DNA of 64,000 bases from Thalassospira sp. HF15 (GCF_011806525.1 NZ_JAAVKI010000002.1:1-64000), one strand, 5' to 3'. Counted from the first letter of the stretch, positions 42,981-53,225 are shown. Notes: generated by a model not told the origin, from the sequence alone. Numbers and translations are program-made.

Positions 42981-44606
42981 GTGCTGCAATCAGGACCCGT
43001 TGTCAGCCGTGTAGGCCTTGAAACCCATGGCCTCAAAAACCTTGGCGCCGTTCACTGGAATCTTGACGCTGCCGGCCTTTATGAACATGCGATCCGTCGC
43101 AACGAAGGTAAAATCGCCAAAGGCGGTGCCTTTGTCGCCCTGACAGGCGAACATACCGGCCGTTCCCCGCTTGACCGTTTCATCGTCGAAGAAGAAAGCA
43201 CCAAGGCAGATATTGATTGGGGCGATGTAAACCGCCCGGTCAGCCCGGACGTATTTGAGCGCCTGTATCAGAAAGTGCGCGCATATTTCCAGGGCACCGA
43301 ACTGTTCGTTCAGGATTGCTTTGCCGGTTCCGATCCGCGTTTCCGCCTGCCGGTCCGCGTCATCAACGAAAATGCATGGCATAACCTGTTTGCCCGCAAC
43401 ATGTTCATCCAGCCGCAGAAAGAAGAACTGCGCGACTTCGCGCCGGAATTCACCATTCTGCATGCACCGGGCCTTCAGGCAGACCCGGAAGTCGACGGTA
43501 CCCGCTCCGACGTCTTCGTGATGGTCAGCTTCGAGCGCAAAATGGTTATCATCGGCGGCACTTGGTATGCCGGCGAAATGAAGAAATCGATCTTCTCGGT
43601 TCTCAACCACATCCTGCCGGCCAAAGGCGTTATGCCGATGCATTGCTCGGCCAATATGGGCAAGGATGGCGACACCGCCGTCTTCTTTGGCCTGTCGGGT
43701 ACCGGTAAAACCACCCTTTCGGCTGACGCGTCACGCACGCTCATCGGTGATGACGAGCACGGCTGGGGCGAAGACGGCGTCTTCAACTTCGAAGGCGGCT
43801 GCTACGCCAAGGTCATCAAGCTTTCCAAGGAAGCCGAGCCGGAAATTCACGCCACCACCGAGCGTTTCGGTACGGTTCTTGAAAACGTTGTGATGAACAA
43901 GCAATCGCGCGAGCTTGACCTCGACGACGCCCGTCACACCGAGAACACCCGTTCTTCCTATCCGATCGAATTCATTCCGAATGCATCGGACAGCGGTCGT
44001 GGTGGTCACCCGAAAAACATCATCATGCTGACCTGTGATGCGTTTGGCGTTCTGCCGCCGATCGCAAAACTTTCCTCGGCACAGGCGATGTATCACTTCC
44101 TGTCGGGCTACACCGCAAAAGTTGCTGGCACCGAAAAAGGTGTCAAGGAACCGACTGCGGCATTCTCTGCCTGCTTTGGTGCGCCGTTCATGCCGCGTCA
44201 TCCGTCGGTTTACGCCAAGCTGCTTGGTGAAATGATGGAAAAACACGAAGCCAATTGCTGGCTGGTCAATACCGGCTGGTCCGGTGGCGGTTATGGCGTT
44301 GGTTCGCGCATGAAGATTGCCTACACCCGTGGTCTGCTGAACGCGGCGCTCAATGGCGATCTGGAAAATGCCGACTTCGCAACCGATCCGTTCTTCGGTC
44401 TGGCATATCCGACGGCCTGCGGCGACATCCCGGCAAGCGTTCTTAACCCGCGTGAAAGCTGGAATGACAAGGCTGCCTATGACAAGGCTGCCGCCAACCT
44501 GACCGGTCTGTTCGAAAAGAACTTCGCGAAGTTCGAAGAACATGTGACCGACGATGTGCGCGAAGCAGCCATCCGCAACAGCGCAGAAGTCAAAGCCGCC
44601 GAGTAA
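42981..44606 (+). CDS. pckA: Phosphoenolpyruvate carboxykinase (ATP)
   Basis: PckA converts oxaloacetate and ATP to phosphoenolpyruvate, the first step of gluconeogenesis. The 541-residue length suits the ATP-dependent type. The motifs are clear: [16 protein letters not shown] (P-loop), [19 protein letters not shown] (kinase-2 region), and the N-terminal [19 protein letters not shown] 42981 follows AGGAGAG. A strong hairpin terminator lies downstream. This indicates growth on organic acids or amino acids, as expected for a marine heterotroph. Confidence 0.97.
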   Translation: MLQSGPVVSRVGLETHGLKNLGAVHWNLDAAGLYEHAIRRNEGKIAKGGAFVALTGEHTGRSPLDRFIVEEESTKADIDWGDVNRPVSPDVFERLYQKVRAYFQGTELFVQDCFAGSDPRFRLPVRVINENAWHNLFARNMFIQPQKEELRDFAPEFTILHAPGLQADPEVDGTRSDVFVMVSFERKMVIIGGTWYAGEMKKSIFSVLNHILPAKGVMPMHCSANMGKDGDTAVFFGLSGTGKTTLSADASRTLIGDDEHGWGEDGVFNFEGGCYAKVIKLSKEAEPEIHATTERFGTVLENVVMNKQSRELDLDDARHTENTRSSYPIEFIPNASDSGRGGHPKNIIMLTCDAFGVLPPIAKLSSAQAMYHFLSGYTAKVAGTEKGVKEPTAAFSACFGAPFMPRHPSVYAKLLGEMMEKHEANCWLVNTGWSGGGYGVGSRMKIAYTRGLLNAALNGDLENADFATDPFFGLAYPTACGDIPASVLNPRESWNDKAAYDKAAANLTGLFEKNFAKFEEHVTDDVREAAIRNSAEVKAAE

Positions 44607-44625
44607 GATCGGATGCAACCTTTAG

Positions 44626-44658
44626 AAAAGGCCGGTGTTAAACACCGGCCTTTTTTGT
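44626..44658 (+). terminator. Intrinsic terminator after pckA
   Basis: A 13-bp stem (AAAAGGCCGGTGT with ACACCGGCCTTTT) has a three-base loop and is followed by TTGTTT. It lies 20 bases after the pckA stop codon. Confidence 0.88.
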
Positions 44659-44773
44659 TTGGCGCAACACACCTTCTGATTGCGGCGCAACAATTCTGTT
44701 CGCACATCAGGCGATATATCTGATAGTATCTTGATACCGTTGCACAATTTGAATTGTTTTAAACGTAGTTGCG

Positions 44774-45625
44774 ATGAACAGGGCCGTTGTCACCCCATAC
44801 CACTTTGTGTTGCGCTGCGTGGACAGCATATGCGGGTTTGTCCGCTTTGATCTCGCATCCGGTTTTCTGACGCTGTTTTTATATCTCTGCCTTGCCGGGG
44901 GCGCCCATGCTCAGAACAGCCTGATTTACCCACCCGGCGCCCAGCAAACCGTTACACTTGCCTGCAATCCGTTCCCGCCATCGAAAATTGCCTCCGATGC
45001 CGCTTTGCCGGGCTACGATGTTGAAGTCCTGCGTGCAGCATTTGCCTCACGCAACATCACCCTGATCACGCCGTTTTATCCTTGGCGCCGCGCCTATTTT
45101 CTGGCCCGTACTGGAAAGGTCGACGGTTTGTGCTCGTGCAGCTACCTGTCCGAACGCGAAGAGGACTTTTTCTATTCCTATCTGCTGGGGCATGTCCGTG
45201 TGGCAATCTACGCTATTGGAAACACGGCACTCGACACGATCAATGAAATCAAGGACGCCAAGAACATGACGGTTGGCGTCGTCAGCGGCTATAGCCTTGA
45301 GGCATCTGCCCGCAAAGCCGGACTGGATGTTCTGCTGGTCAATAGCGAGACCACCTTGCTTCATATGCTGTTGTCACGGCGTCTGGATGTCGCGCTGTCC
45401 TACAAGGCACCAATGGATTATCAAATGCACGCCGCAGACCATGACATCACCGAGATCAATACGATCGAGTCCAAAGTGATTTCCAACAATCCTTACTTTT
45501 CCTGCATCTCACGCAATGCCAAAAATCCAGAGGCATTGCTGAAGGAACTCAATACTGGCCTCGCTGCCATCCGGGAAAATGGCCTTTATGACAAGATCCT
45601 CACAAAATACGGCTTTTTCAAATAA
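44774..45625 (+). CDS. Periplasmic solute-binding protein, amino-acid type (SBP_bac_3-like)
   Basis: The 283-residue precursor has a signal peptide (SGFLTLFLYLCLAGGAHAQ) after an unusually long N-region. The mature part has the two-lobed fold of family 3 solute-binding proteins, with LPGYDVEVLRAAF, FYPWRRAYFLARTGKVDGLC, KNMTVGVVSGYSLE and GLYDKILTKYGFF. No ABC permease or ATPase gene is nearby, so it is probably a stand-alone binding protein, perhaps a sensor partner. Three cysteines in the N-lobe are unusual. The substrate is unknown. Confidence 0.82.
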   Translation: MNRAVVTPYHFVLRCVDSICGFVRFDLASGFLTLFLYLCLAGGAHAQNSLIYPPGAQQTVTLACNPFPPSKIASDAALPGYDVEVLRAAFASRNITLITPFYPWRRAYFLARTGKVDGLCSCSYLSEREEDFFYSYLLGHVRVAIYAIGNTALDTINEIKDAKNMTVGVVSGYSLEASARKAGLDVLLVNSETTLLHMLLSRRLDVALSYKAPMDYQMHAADHDITEINTIESKVISNNPYFSCISRNAKNPEALLKELNTGLAAIRENGLYDKILTKYGFFK

Positions 45626-45690
45626 GACAATAACCCACAGCAAGACTGACAGGATCAATCACCCCACGGCCTTGGTAACGCGTTTGGCAT

Positions 45691-47373
45691 TCATCTTTTG
45701 GCAACGGCATCGCGCCAGTAAAGACTGATATCGGCTTCCGGTTTTCCGAAAAGATACCCCTGCGCATAGTCAAACCCGGCCTTGGTAACAAGTTCGCGCA
45801 TCTTGTCAGTCTCGATCATCTCCGCGACCACCTCGACATCGATCTCGTGGCAGAGGTCGACCAAGGAGCGCAAAAACGCCAATCCCTTGCTGGTCTTGGT
45901 GGATTGGCGGATCGATTCCCCGTCAATCTTGACATAATCGATATCCATCGCACTCAAATAGCGGAAGTTGGATGCACCGGTTCCAAAGTCATCAAGGCAA
46001 ATCTCGACACCGAATTCCCGGAACCGACCAACCCATTTGGCAGCCGTATCAATATCGCTGATTTCCGCCGTTTCGGTGACCTCGAGCATCAATTGGCCAA
46101 GAGCATCCTGATTACGTTCAAATAGCGCGACAACAGACCGGCAGAAATCCGGATTTTCAAGTGAATGACCGGATATATTCACGGCAACCCGGGCAGTTAT
46201 CCCCTGATCAAGTTGCGATCTGATCCATTTGATGTTTCGGCGCAGCATCGCCAGATCAAGGCGATGGACCATATTCACCTGTTCAGCAAAAGTGATCAGT
46301 TCTTCGGTTGGGATCAACTTCCCCTCATCATCGTAGAACCGCACAAGCACTTCGAAATGATGGATTTCGGCTGTCGGCAGGCGCACGATCGGTTGGTAGA
46401 CGGTATCAAAATTCAGCTGATCAACGCGCATGCCGAAATCCTGCATGGCAGAAAAGGTGTTGTTGACCAGATTATCGGCCTGCCCGATCAGACGCGAAAA
46501 CGTAAAGCTGTGTTCCTGACGCTCACAGAACCGACGGATGGAATACAAGACCCCGCGCGCCAGATCGCCCGGCGGAATGACTTCGGCTGTAAAATCGGTC
46601 ACAGTTGAACTGACCTCGATCCCAACCCCGGCCGGGTCAGCATCGCGAACGCATTCCCCAATACGCTTTTCAAGTTCGCCAATTGGCACATCTGGTCTGT
46701 GCAACATACCAAACTGCTCTGCACCGAGCCGCCCAGCCGTATCCCCCGCGACCGAATGGGCGCGCAAAAATGCACCGACACTGGCCATCAGTTCGGCCTT
46801 TTCAACCTGCTTCATGCGCGCACACAGCGGATCAAAGGCATTGAGTGTCATCAACGTGAATTTATGTTCTGCACCGGTTTCGCGTTGCGCCATCAGTCGT
46901 TCAGTCACGACCTTCGACAAGCTTTCTTCATCCAGAAGACCCGTCGCATTGTCGCGCTGAATCGTCGCAGCAACATCGGGTGAAAGCGCATTGATCGCCA
47001 CACGCAGGGCGACAAAAAAATGATCGCCAAGATCCGGCAGGAAATAGCCGCTCATGGAAACCGGCGGGCTTAGCATATCGTCCTGATGGTCAAACCGGAC
47101 CCGGATATTGTCCATGCGTCCCCGACGGCGGGCAACCTGCAACATCTCGGTCACAAGGGGACGAAACTGCTTGGCCAGAAACCCGGTAAACGGTTTGCCA
47201 GACAAATCCTGCGGCAGGCGTCCCAGAATCCCGTCGGATGCACCAGAGGCAAAAACAATCCGCAAGTCCCCATCCAGCTCAAGAAGAAGATCCCCCCAGA
47301 CGAAGGCCAATGCCGCGAAACGGTTCCTCTCATTGCGCAGTTCGGTTGTTCGAGCTTTTAATAGTTTATCCAA
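45691..47373 (-). CDS. PAS and EAL domain c-di-GMP phosphodiesterase
   Basis: The 560-residue protein has a coiled N-terminus (LKARTTELRNERNRFAALAF), a PAS-like sensor (LELDGDLRIVFASGASDGIL), and a degenerate GGDEF domain (RLGAEQF in place of GGDEF). A full EAL domain follows: FEVLVRFYDDEG, LMLEVTETAEI, CLDDFGTGASNFRYL, YVKIDGESI, VAEMIETDKM, YAQGYLFGKP. It should degrade c-di-GMP. No transmembrane segment is evident, so it is cytosolic. The start is TTG 47373, with GGAGAGG about six bases upstream. Confidence 0.88.
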   Translation of the reverse strand: MDKLLKARTTELRNERNRFAALAFVWGDLLLELDGDLRIVFASGASDGILGRLPQDLSGKPFTGFLAKQFRPLVTEMLQVARRRGRMDNIRVRFDHQDDMLSPPVSMSGYFLPDLGDHFFVALRVAINALSPDVAATIQRDNATGLLDEESLSKVVTERLMAQRETGAEHKFTLMTLNAFDPLCARMKQVEKAELMASVGAFLRAHSVAGDTAGRLGAEQFGMLHRPDVPIGELEKRIGECVRDADPAGVGIEVSSTVTDFTAEVIPPGDLARGVLYSIRRFCERQEHSFTFSRLIGQADNLVNNTFSAMQDFGMRVDQLNFDTVYQPIVRLPTAEIHHFEVLVRFYDDEGKLIPTEELITFAEQVNMVHRLDLAMLRRNIKWIRSQLDQGITARVAVNISGHSLENPDFCRSVVALFERNQDALGQLMLEVTETAEISDIDTAAKWVGRFREFGVEICLDDFGTGASNFRYLSAMDIDYVKIDGESIRQSTKTSKGLAFLRSLVDLCHEIDVEVVAEMIETDKMRELVTKAGFDYAQGYLFGKPEADISLYWRDAVAKR

Positions 47374-47805
47374 TGCATCCTCTCCGAGCCTAAAGGCGGT
47401 TTCCTCTTCCCCCGAACGTGGAAAACCGTCCCGATTGCCTTAATGGCTTTTGGTCATTTTCGCCGTTTCTGCTTAACAAGGGTTTTACAGAACCGGAAAT
47501 TCCTATGCAGACGGATAATAATATCCTCACCAGACGTTCAAGGCCGACCGCGCGTATCCTTTTGCGCCGCGGCACCAGGAAAACCTCATATATGTTTGGT
47601 CTTGTTGAAATTTTTAAACCCCTGCCCGCTTTTCACCGGCAATCGGGTATTTGCAGCAAAATCGAAATGACCGTCCGGACAAGGATGATTGATCCTGATG
47701 GTATGCAAGTCCGTATGGATCGCTTACAAATGTCGGCTGCCTGACATGCGCATCAGCCATGTCCGTGCACCGCCCAACCAATGCACATCCCGGAAGGCCC
47801 TGATC
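47374..47805. other. Divergent intergenic region, about 430 bases
   Basis: This lies between the EAL gene on the minus strand and the HAD nucleotidase gene on the plus strand. Small open frames are present but resemble nothing I know. A-T-rich sequence at 47500-47610 could hold promoters, but none is clear. Confidence 0.4.
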
Positions 47806-48501
47806 ATGACGACCGCCCCGAAACGTAAAACCGCACTTCCCCGCGTTGACGATGACAGCGTGCTGATCTTTGATCTCGACAACACGCTCTATCCGGCGGC
47901 CTGCAATCTGTTTTCACAGGTGTCCGACCTGATTGGTCAATATGTCCGCGATGCGCTTAAGCTTGAAGCCGGTGAAGCCTATCGGGTGCAAAAGGATTAC
48001 TTCCACCGTTATGGCACCACCCTGCGTGGCCTGATGACAGAACATGAAATCGACCCGGCCGATTACCTGGCCAAGGTCCATGACATTGATCTTTCCGTGG
48101 TAGACCCGGCACCGGATCTTGCACGTGCGCTTGATGACCTTCCCGGCCGCAAACTGATCTTTACCAATGCGTCGCGCGGTCATGCCGAACGGGTAATGGA
48201 TCGCCTCGGCATTGCCGATCATTTCGAAACCATCTTTGACATTGTCGATGCCGATTACATCCCCAAGCCCAAGCAGCAACCCTATGACCTGCTGCTGGCG
48301 CGCGATCGTATTGACCCGACCCGTGCTTTGTATTTCGAAGATATGGCCAAAAATCTCCTTCCGGCCAAGGACATGGGCATGACCACCGTCTGGGTGCACA
48401 CCGATCTCGAATGGGCGCGTGATGGCCGTGACGATCCGCGCATTGATCATCAGACCGACAACCTTGTCGATTTCTTGCGCGGCCTTTCAGACGGGTCGTA
48501 A
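47806..48501 (+). CDS. HAD-family pyrimidine 5'-nucleotidase
   Basis: The 231-residue protein has the HAD motif I DLDNTLYPA near residue 21, an alpha-helical cap, motif II in LIFTNASRGHAERV, and the Lys/Asp region KPKQQPYDL then YFEDMAKNLLPAKDMGMTTV. This matches the YjjG/SDT1-like pyrimidine nucleotidase group found upstream of dapD in many alphaproteobacteria. GGAAGG lies about nine bases before ATG 47806; a longer frame to 47689 has no homology. It is followed on the same strand by dapD and dapE. Confidence 0.88.
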   Translation: MTTAPKRKTALPRVDDDSVLIFDLDNTLYPAACNLFSQVSDLIGQYVRDALKLEAGEAYRVQKDYFHRYGTTLRGLMTEHEIDPADYLAKVHDIDLSVVDPAPDLARALDDLPGRKLIFTNASRGHAERVMDRLGIADHFETIFDIVDADYIPKPKQQPYDLLLARDRIDPTRALYFEDMAKNLLPAKDMGMTTVWVHTDLEWARDGRDDPRIDHQTDNLVDFLRGLSDGS

Positions 48502-48762
48502 ACCTGCTGGCGCTTTAGCGCGCGATATTGTAACGCACCAAAGTCGGATCAACTGCCGGGTTTGGCCGATTTGTCATCGTTCCAGGATTGAGCTTGGCGG
48601 TATGATCGGGTATGCCTATCGCGCACAGGATAAAATCGGGATCAGGAACGGAAATCTGCCTGAAACAGGCGTTTCTACGTAAACTGGCGGAGTTGACTTG
48701 CGCGCGCGCATTGACCATTCTCCGCCGACGCAATTTTGGCTGACCGCAAGGACCTTCGAAAA

Positions 48763-49608
48763 ATGAACAAAACCGAGCTTGAAGGCGTGATCAACGTCGC
48801 CTGGGAAAACCGCGACGAGATCAATTCCGCCACCCAGGACGAAATCCGCAAGGCTGTTGAACAGGCGCTTGTCGCCATGGATTCCGGCGAACTGCGTGTT
48901 GCCGAAAAAACCGATGGCAAATGGGTCGTCAATCAGTGGGCCAAGAAGGCGGTTCTGCTGTCCTTCCGCCTCAATGACATGACCACCATCGCAGGTGGCC
49001 CGGGCGAAAAAACCAACTGGTGGGACAAGGTCCCGTCCAAGTTCGAAGGCTGGGGCGAAGCCGAATTCAAACAGGCCGGTTTCCGTGCCGTTCCGGGCAG
49101 CATCGTGCGCCGTTCGGCCTATGTCGCACCGGGCACCGTTTTGATGCCGTCCTTTGTGAACCTTGGCGCCTATGTTGATACCGGCGTGATGGTCGACACC
49201 TGGGCAACGGTTGGTTCGTGCGCGCAGATCGGCAAGAACGTTCACCTTTCCGGCGGTGCGGGCATCGGTGGCGTGCTTGAGCCACTTCAGGCTGGCCCGG
49301 TCATCATCGAAGACAACGCTTTCATCGGCGCACGTTCGGAAATCGTCGAAGGTGTCATCGTCGAAGAAGGGGCCGTCATTTCGATGGGTGTCTTTATCGG
49401 CGCATCGACCAAAATCATCGACCGCACCACTGGCGAAACCTTTGTCGGTCGAGTTCCGGCATACTCCGTCGTCGTGCCGGGCAGCATTCCGGGCAAGCCG
49501 CTTCCCGATGGCACCCCGGGTCCGAGCCTGTATTGCGCGGTCATCATCAAACGTGTTGATGAAAAGACCCGCTCGAAAACCTCGATCAACGAACTGCTGC
49601 GTGACTGA
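48763..49608 (+). CDS. dapD: Tetrahydrodipicolinate N-succinyltransferase
   Basis: DapD transfers succinyl from succinyl-CoA to tetrahydrodipicolinate in lysine/diaminopimelate synthesis. The 281-residue protein has a helical N-terminus and a C-terminal left-handed beta-helix of hexapeptide repeats (for example [52 protein letters not shown]). The family's [11 protein letters not shown] turn is also present. I start at ATG 48763, which fits family length; a TTG at 48736 is the only upstream option. A strong hairpin follows its stop, before dapE. Confidence 0.95.
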   Translation: MNKTELEGVINVAWENRDEINSATQDEIRKAVEQALVAMDSGELRVAEKTDGKWVVNQWAKKAVLLSFRLNDMTTIAGGPGEKTNWWDKVPSKFEGWGEAEFKQAGFRAVPGSIVRRSAYVAPGTVLMPSFVNLGAYVDTGVMVDTWATVGSCAQIGKNVHLSGGAGIGGVLEPLQAGPVIIEDNAFIGARSEIVEGVIVEEGAVISMGVFIGASTKIIDRTTGETFVGRVPAYSVVVPGSIPGKPLPDGTPGPSLYCAVIIKRVDEKTRSKTSINELLRD

Positions 49609-49639
49609 TTTCTGTCACCGCACTTCGCAATGAATTATA

Positions 49640-49673
49640 AGGGGCAAAACGGCCAGTCCGTTTTGCCCTTTTC
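49640..49673 (+). terminator. Intrinsic terminator between dapD and dapE
   Basis: An 11-bp stem GGGCAAAACGG/CCGTTTTGCCC (49642-49652 with 49658-49668) has a five-base loop and is followed by a short T-run. It suggests that dapE is not simply co-transcribed with dapD. Confidence 0.75.
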
Positions 49674-49709
49674 CACACTTATCGACCGCCCACAAAGATG
49701 AGACTGCCA

Positions 49710-50849
49710 ATGTCCACCGCGCTTGAACTTGCACAATCCCTGATCCGCTGCCCGTCGGTGACCCCCTCCGATGAAGGCGCGCTTGATGTGTTGCAACAGG
49801 CCCTTGAGGCACGCGGCTTTGATTGCACGCGCAAGGTCTTTGAAGGCGATGGCAGTGACGCAATTGACAATCTCTACGCACGTCTTGGCACCAAGGGCCG
49901 CAATTTCTGCTTTGCCGGTCATACTGATGTTGTCCCGGCTGGCGACAGTGCCGCATGGACCATCGACCCGTTTGGCGGCGAAATCAAAGATGGTCGCCTG
50001 TTTGGCCGCGGTGCTGTGGATATGAAAACCGGCATTGCCTGCTTTGTCGGTGCGGTTGACGTCTTCCTGGCCGCCAATCCGGATTTCGATGAGTCGATCT
50101 CGTTCCTGATCACCGGCGATGAAGAAGCCGATGCCATTAATGGCACGGTAAAACTGGTCGAATGGTGCAATCAGCAGGGCGAGAAATTTGATACCTGTCT
50201 GGTGGGCGAACCGACCAACCCGAAATACCTTGGCGAGATGATGAAAGTCGGTCGCCGTGGCTCGGTGACCGGCTGGCTGACGGTGTATGGCGCACAAGGT
50301 CACGTCGCCTATCCGCATCTGGCAGACAACCCTGTGCCACGCATGCTCAAGACTTTGGATGTGCTCAATTCGCGCGAACTCGATCAGGGCACCGACCATT
50401 TCCAGCCCAGTAACCTTGAAATCACCACGGTTGATGCCGGAAATACCGCAACCAATGTGGTGCCCGCCAAGGTCAGTGCGGCATTCAATATCCGCTTTAA
50501 CGATCAGCACACAGGCAGCGATTTAAAAAAATGGATCGAGGATGTCTGCGCTGAACATGCCGGTGCACATGACCTCAAGGTCAAGATTTCTGGCGAAGCG
50601 TTCCTGTCCGATCCCGGCAAACTTGCCAACCTGATTGCCGATGCCTCGGAAAAGGTCACCGGAAAGCGCCCGGAAATGAGCACCACCGGCGGCACTTCCG
50701 ATGCCCGCTTCATTCAGAAATATACCGAAGTGGCCGAGTTCGGTCTGGTCGGGCAAAGCATGCACAAGGTCGACGAACACGCGATGGTCGATGACATCGA
50801 AAACCTTGTGAAAATCTATGCCGAAATCCTGTCCGGTTTCTACGACTGA
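49710..50849 (+). CDS. dapE: Succinyl-diaminopimelate desuccinylase
   Basis: DapE removes succinate from N-succinyl-diaminopimelate. The 379-residue zinc metallopeptidase-like protein has the metal ligands in FAGHTDVVPAGD (His, Asp) and GRGAVDMKTGIA. The Glu pair is in ITGDEEADAI, the dimer-domain segment follows, and the last His is in VGQSMHKVDEHA. The N-terminus MSTALELAQSLIRCPSVTPS matches the family start at ATG 49710; ATG 49698 lies four codons earlier. Its stop codon is immediately adjacent to the convergent tetR stop. Confidence 0.95.
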   Translation: MSTALELAQSLIRCPSVTPSDEGALDVLQQALEARGFDCTRKVFEGDGSDAIDNLYARLGTKGRNFCFAGHTDVVPAGDSAAWTIDPFGGEIKDGRLFGRGAVDMKTGIACFVGAVDVFLAANPDFDESISFLITGDEEADAINGTVKLVEWCNQQGEKFDTCLVGEPTNPKYLGEMMKVGRRGSVTGWLTVYGAQGHVAYPHLADNPVPRMLKTLDVLNSRELDQGTDHFQPSNLEITTVDAGNTATNVVPAKVSAAFNIRFNDQHTGSDLKKWIEDVCAEHAGAHDLKVKISGEAFLSDPGKLANLIADASEKVTGKRPEMSTTGGTSDARFIQKYTEVAEFGLVGQSMHKVDEHAMVDDIENLVKIYAEILSGFYD

Positions 50850-51524
50850 TCAACCGGCCTTCTGACCGGTCTTAGCCGGTAGGCGATCTCGCGATTGCAT
50901 GATCGTATTGCGCGTCGATGCAAGGATGGTCTCGGCGGTTTTTTCATCAACCGCACGGCTCAGAACAACTGCGCCGACCATCATCGCCAACATCGATGTG
51001 GCTTCAGTGCGGTAGTCTTCCGGGACATCTGGCAGTTCTGTCTTTCCTTCTACCGGGACGGGCTTGTCCATGCCAGGAACGCCATCTTCCTTTGCCAGTT
51101 TCCAGGCAAGCTTGCCGGATGCCTGATCAATCAATTTCGAAAACGCGCCGCGCGCCTTATCACCAGATCGCGATACCTCTGTAGACAAGGTCGGCAAAGC
51201 ACATCCAAGATCCGGGTTATCGATATGCAAGCGCGACAGATACAATTCGGCAAAGGATGTCACCCAGTCACTTCCTGACATCTCGGCCTTGCGCAATTGC
51301 GCCAGAACTGGTGATGACAAAAGCGACATGCCATTTTCAACGCACGCAACGAACAAGTCTTCCTTGTTCTTGAAATGCGCATAAAACCCGCCGCGCGTCA
51401 GTCCGGCCGCCGCCATCACCTGATCAATCGTGACGTTTTCAAACCCGTTCTTCTTGAACAATGCCGTCGCCGCATTAACGATGCGAATGCGTGTCTTGGG
51501 TTTATGAGTTGGGGCATAGGGCAT
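50850..51524 (-). CDS. TetR-family transcriptional regulator (GST-linked)
   Basis: The 224-residue repressor has the TetR DNA-binding domain: RIRIVNAATALFKKNGFENV, then DQVMAAAGLTRGGFYAHFKN and KEDLF. The C-terminal domain contains the phrase GCALPTLSTEVSRSG typical of the NemR/AcrR-like group that senses electrophiles. GGAG lies eight bases before ATG 51524; a GTG five codons earlier is an alternative. It is divergent from a glutathione S-transferase gene, and a near-perfect 24-base palindrome lies between them. It probably represses both itself and that gene. Confidence 0.9.
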   Translation of the reverse strand: MPYAPTHKPKTRIRIVNAATALFKKNGFENVTIDQVMAAAGLTRGGFYAHFKNKEDLFVACVENGMSLLSSPVLAQLRKAEMSGSDWVTSFAELYLSRLHIDNPDLGCALPTLSTEVSRSGDKARGAFSKLIDQASGKLAWKLAKEDGVPGMDKPVPVEGKTELPDVPEDYRTEATSMLAMMVGAVVLSRAVDEKTAETILASTRNTIMQSRDRLPAKTGQKAG

Positions 51525-51558
51525 TTCGAACTCCGCCACGTGTTCTGGATGATTGGCA

Positions 51559-51605
51559 CATGGTTACCATGACACATCCCGATAATATGTTCTTGAACAT
51601 ATTAT
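51559..51605. promoter_or_regulatory. Candidate TetR operator with near-perfect palindrome
   Basis: ATAATATGTTC (51582-51592), two central T bases, then GAACATATTAT (51595-51605) form an inverted repeat with 11-base arms. A second dyad, CATGGTTACCATG, lies at 51559-51571. Both sit between the divergent tetR and GST start codons. Confidence 0.75.
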
Positions 51606-51655
51606 GAGTCGCGTAATCCTGTCTTCAAGTTCACTTGGAAAAAAGGGATCTTGCC

Positions 51656-52324
51656 ATGTCGGATGTCACGATCATCGGAATGCCGCGCAGTAGCCTTACC
51701 CGTACTGTGCGTATCGCCTGCCTTGAAAAGGAAATCGCCTTTGAGTTCAGCAGCCGGAATGTGCAACTTCCGGGGCAACCCGCCACCCCGGAAGTCTTGC
51801 ACAGCAACCCGTTTGGCAAAGTTCCGGTCCTGAAGCATGGGTCGTTCATACTCTACGAGACATCGGCGATCTGCCGCTATGTCGATGACAATTTCCCCGG
51901 GCCGTTGCTGCGTCCGGTTGATGCAAGCAAAGTTGCCAGAATGAACCAGTGGATCAGTCTGGCCATGACAAGGCTTGATCAGAACATCATCCGAAACTTC
52001 GTCATTCCGATGGTCTTGACTGATGACGCACAGCGTCACGATCCCGGTTTTGCCAATCAGATGAACCGGATGGCCGATATTATCCGGCATGACCTTTCTG
52101 TGCTTGATGCGCCCTATGCCGATGGCTGGATCTGCGGGGATCGCTTCACCATCCCGGACATGATGATCATGCCGATGATCCATTACCTGCATGCCATGCC
52201 CGGCGGGCCGGGAATGCTCGCCGATGCCCCAAATGTCGAAGACGCCTTCACACGCTTCAAGGCACGAAGCTCTGCTGCGCAAACTGATCCGCTTTTGCCC
52301 GAAAAGCTGTTGAAGTCTGCCTAA
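51656..52324 (+). CDS. Glutathione S-transferase family protein (first)
   Basis: The 222-residue protein has the thioredoxin-like N-domain with PRSSLTRTVRIACLEKE, the cis-Pro region KVPVL, and the Glu-Ser signature as YETSAICRYVDD. The all-helical C-domain ends in APNVEDAFTRFKARSS. GSTs conjugate glutathione to electrophiles or act as isomerases. It starts at ATG 51656 with AGGGA upstream. The divergent TetR gene and the palindrome between them suggest induction by a reactive compound. Confidence 0.9.
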   Translation: MSDVTIIGMPRSSLTRTVRIACLEKEIAFEFSSRNVQLPGQPATPEVLHSNPFGKVPVLKHGSFILYETSAICRYVDDNFPGPLLRPVDASKVARMNQWISLAMTRLDQNIIRNFVIPMVLTDDAQRHDPGFANQMNRMADIIRHDLSVLDAPYADGWICGDRFTIPDMMIMPMIHYLHAMPGGPGMLADAPNVEDAFTRFKARSSAAQTDPLLPEKLLKSA

Positions 52325-52459
52325 ACGGCTTACCGCCGCCCTGACGTTTCCCCTTAGTCGCGTCAGGGCACTCAGCCACCGCGGGCAGGGACGAATTTCC
52401 CCCGCTTTCCCCACCCCTTGGGCGAGATCCCTGTCTGTGGTGGCTGCTTTTTTTCGATG

Positions 52460-53068
52460 TTACGGCGTCCAGGTGATCGGCACATAACCCGGAAGGGCTG
52501 TAATCCGGTCAAGCCAGGCACGAATTCCCGGATAAGGCGCAAGACTGATTTTGCCAAGCTCGGCCCGGTGCGTGTAGGCATAAAGCGAAACATCAGCAAT
52601 GCTGAGCGCCTCACCCACCAGCCAGTTATGACCTGACAGGCGCTTTTCCATCAGATCAAGCGCACGCCTGGCACCAGCCTGTTTCATTGGTTCAAGAACA
52701 TCCGCATTGTCCGGCAGTCCCTTGATCTCATGCCAGGAAATCAGGACGGCCACATTGGGCTCATGGTCATACTGTTCAAAGAACAGCCAGCCCATCATTT
52801 CGGCCCGTTCATAAGCGTCCTCGGGGATGAAATTGGTCCCCTCTGCCAGATAGGTCAGAATTGCGTTGCTTTCGGCCAATGTCCGACCGTCATCCAGAAC
52901 AAGCACCGGGATCTTGCCGTTCGGATTGACCTTTTCAAGATACTCCGGCGTGCGGGTTTCACCCTTCATGATGTCGCGTTCAATATACTCGAACGGTTGA
53001 CCCAGCATCGACAGCAGCAAACGGACCTTATAGCCGTTACCCGACATCAAATAGTCGTTCAAAATCAT
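52460..53068 (-). CDS. Glutathione S-transferase family protein (second)
   Basis: The 202-residue protein has the GST N-domain (YLMSGNGYKVRLLLSMLG, cis-Pro in GKIPVLVLDDG, and the signature LAESNAILTYLAEG) and a helical C-domain with SIADVSLYAYTHRAEL. It is more distant from the GST at 51656 than a simple duplicate. It is divergent from the LysR-type gene at 53226, 157 bases away, which may regulate it. The substrate is unknown. Confidence 0.9.
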   Translation of the reverse strand: MILNDYLMSGNGYKVRLLLSMLGQPFEYIERDIMKGETRTPEYLEKVNPNGKIPVLVLDDGRTLAESNAILTYLAEGTNFIPEDAYERAEMMGWLFFEQYDHEPNVAVLISWHEIKGLPDNADVLEPMKQAGARRALDLMEKRLSGHNWLVGEALSIADVSLYAYTHRAELGKISLAPYPGIRAWLDRITALPGYVPITWTP

Positions 53069-53225
53069 CGTGATAATCCTTGTGGCTTATGCATCAAGAG
53101 CATTCGCGTTACAGCATTGGCCGGCCAGGTCTGATATTTGCCGCTGGATCGAAATCGAACAATCGAATAGTTTTGACCCTATTGTTCAATATTACTGATC
53201 AGTTTTTCTGATCAAAGGAGAGGTC

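Noticed and set aside
43731..44618. 295-codon minus-strand open frame
   Set aside because: It is antisense to pckA and has no recognisable domain.
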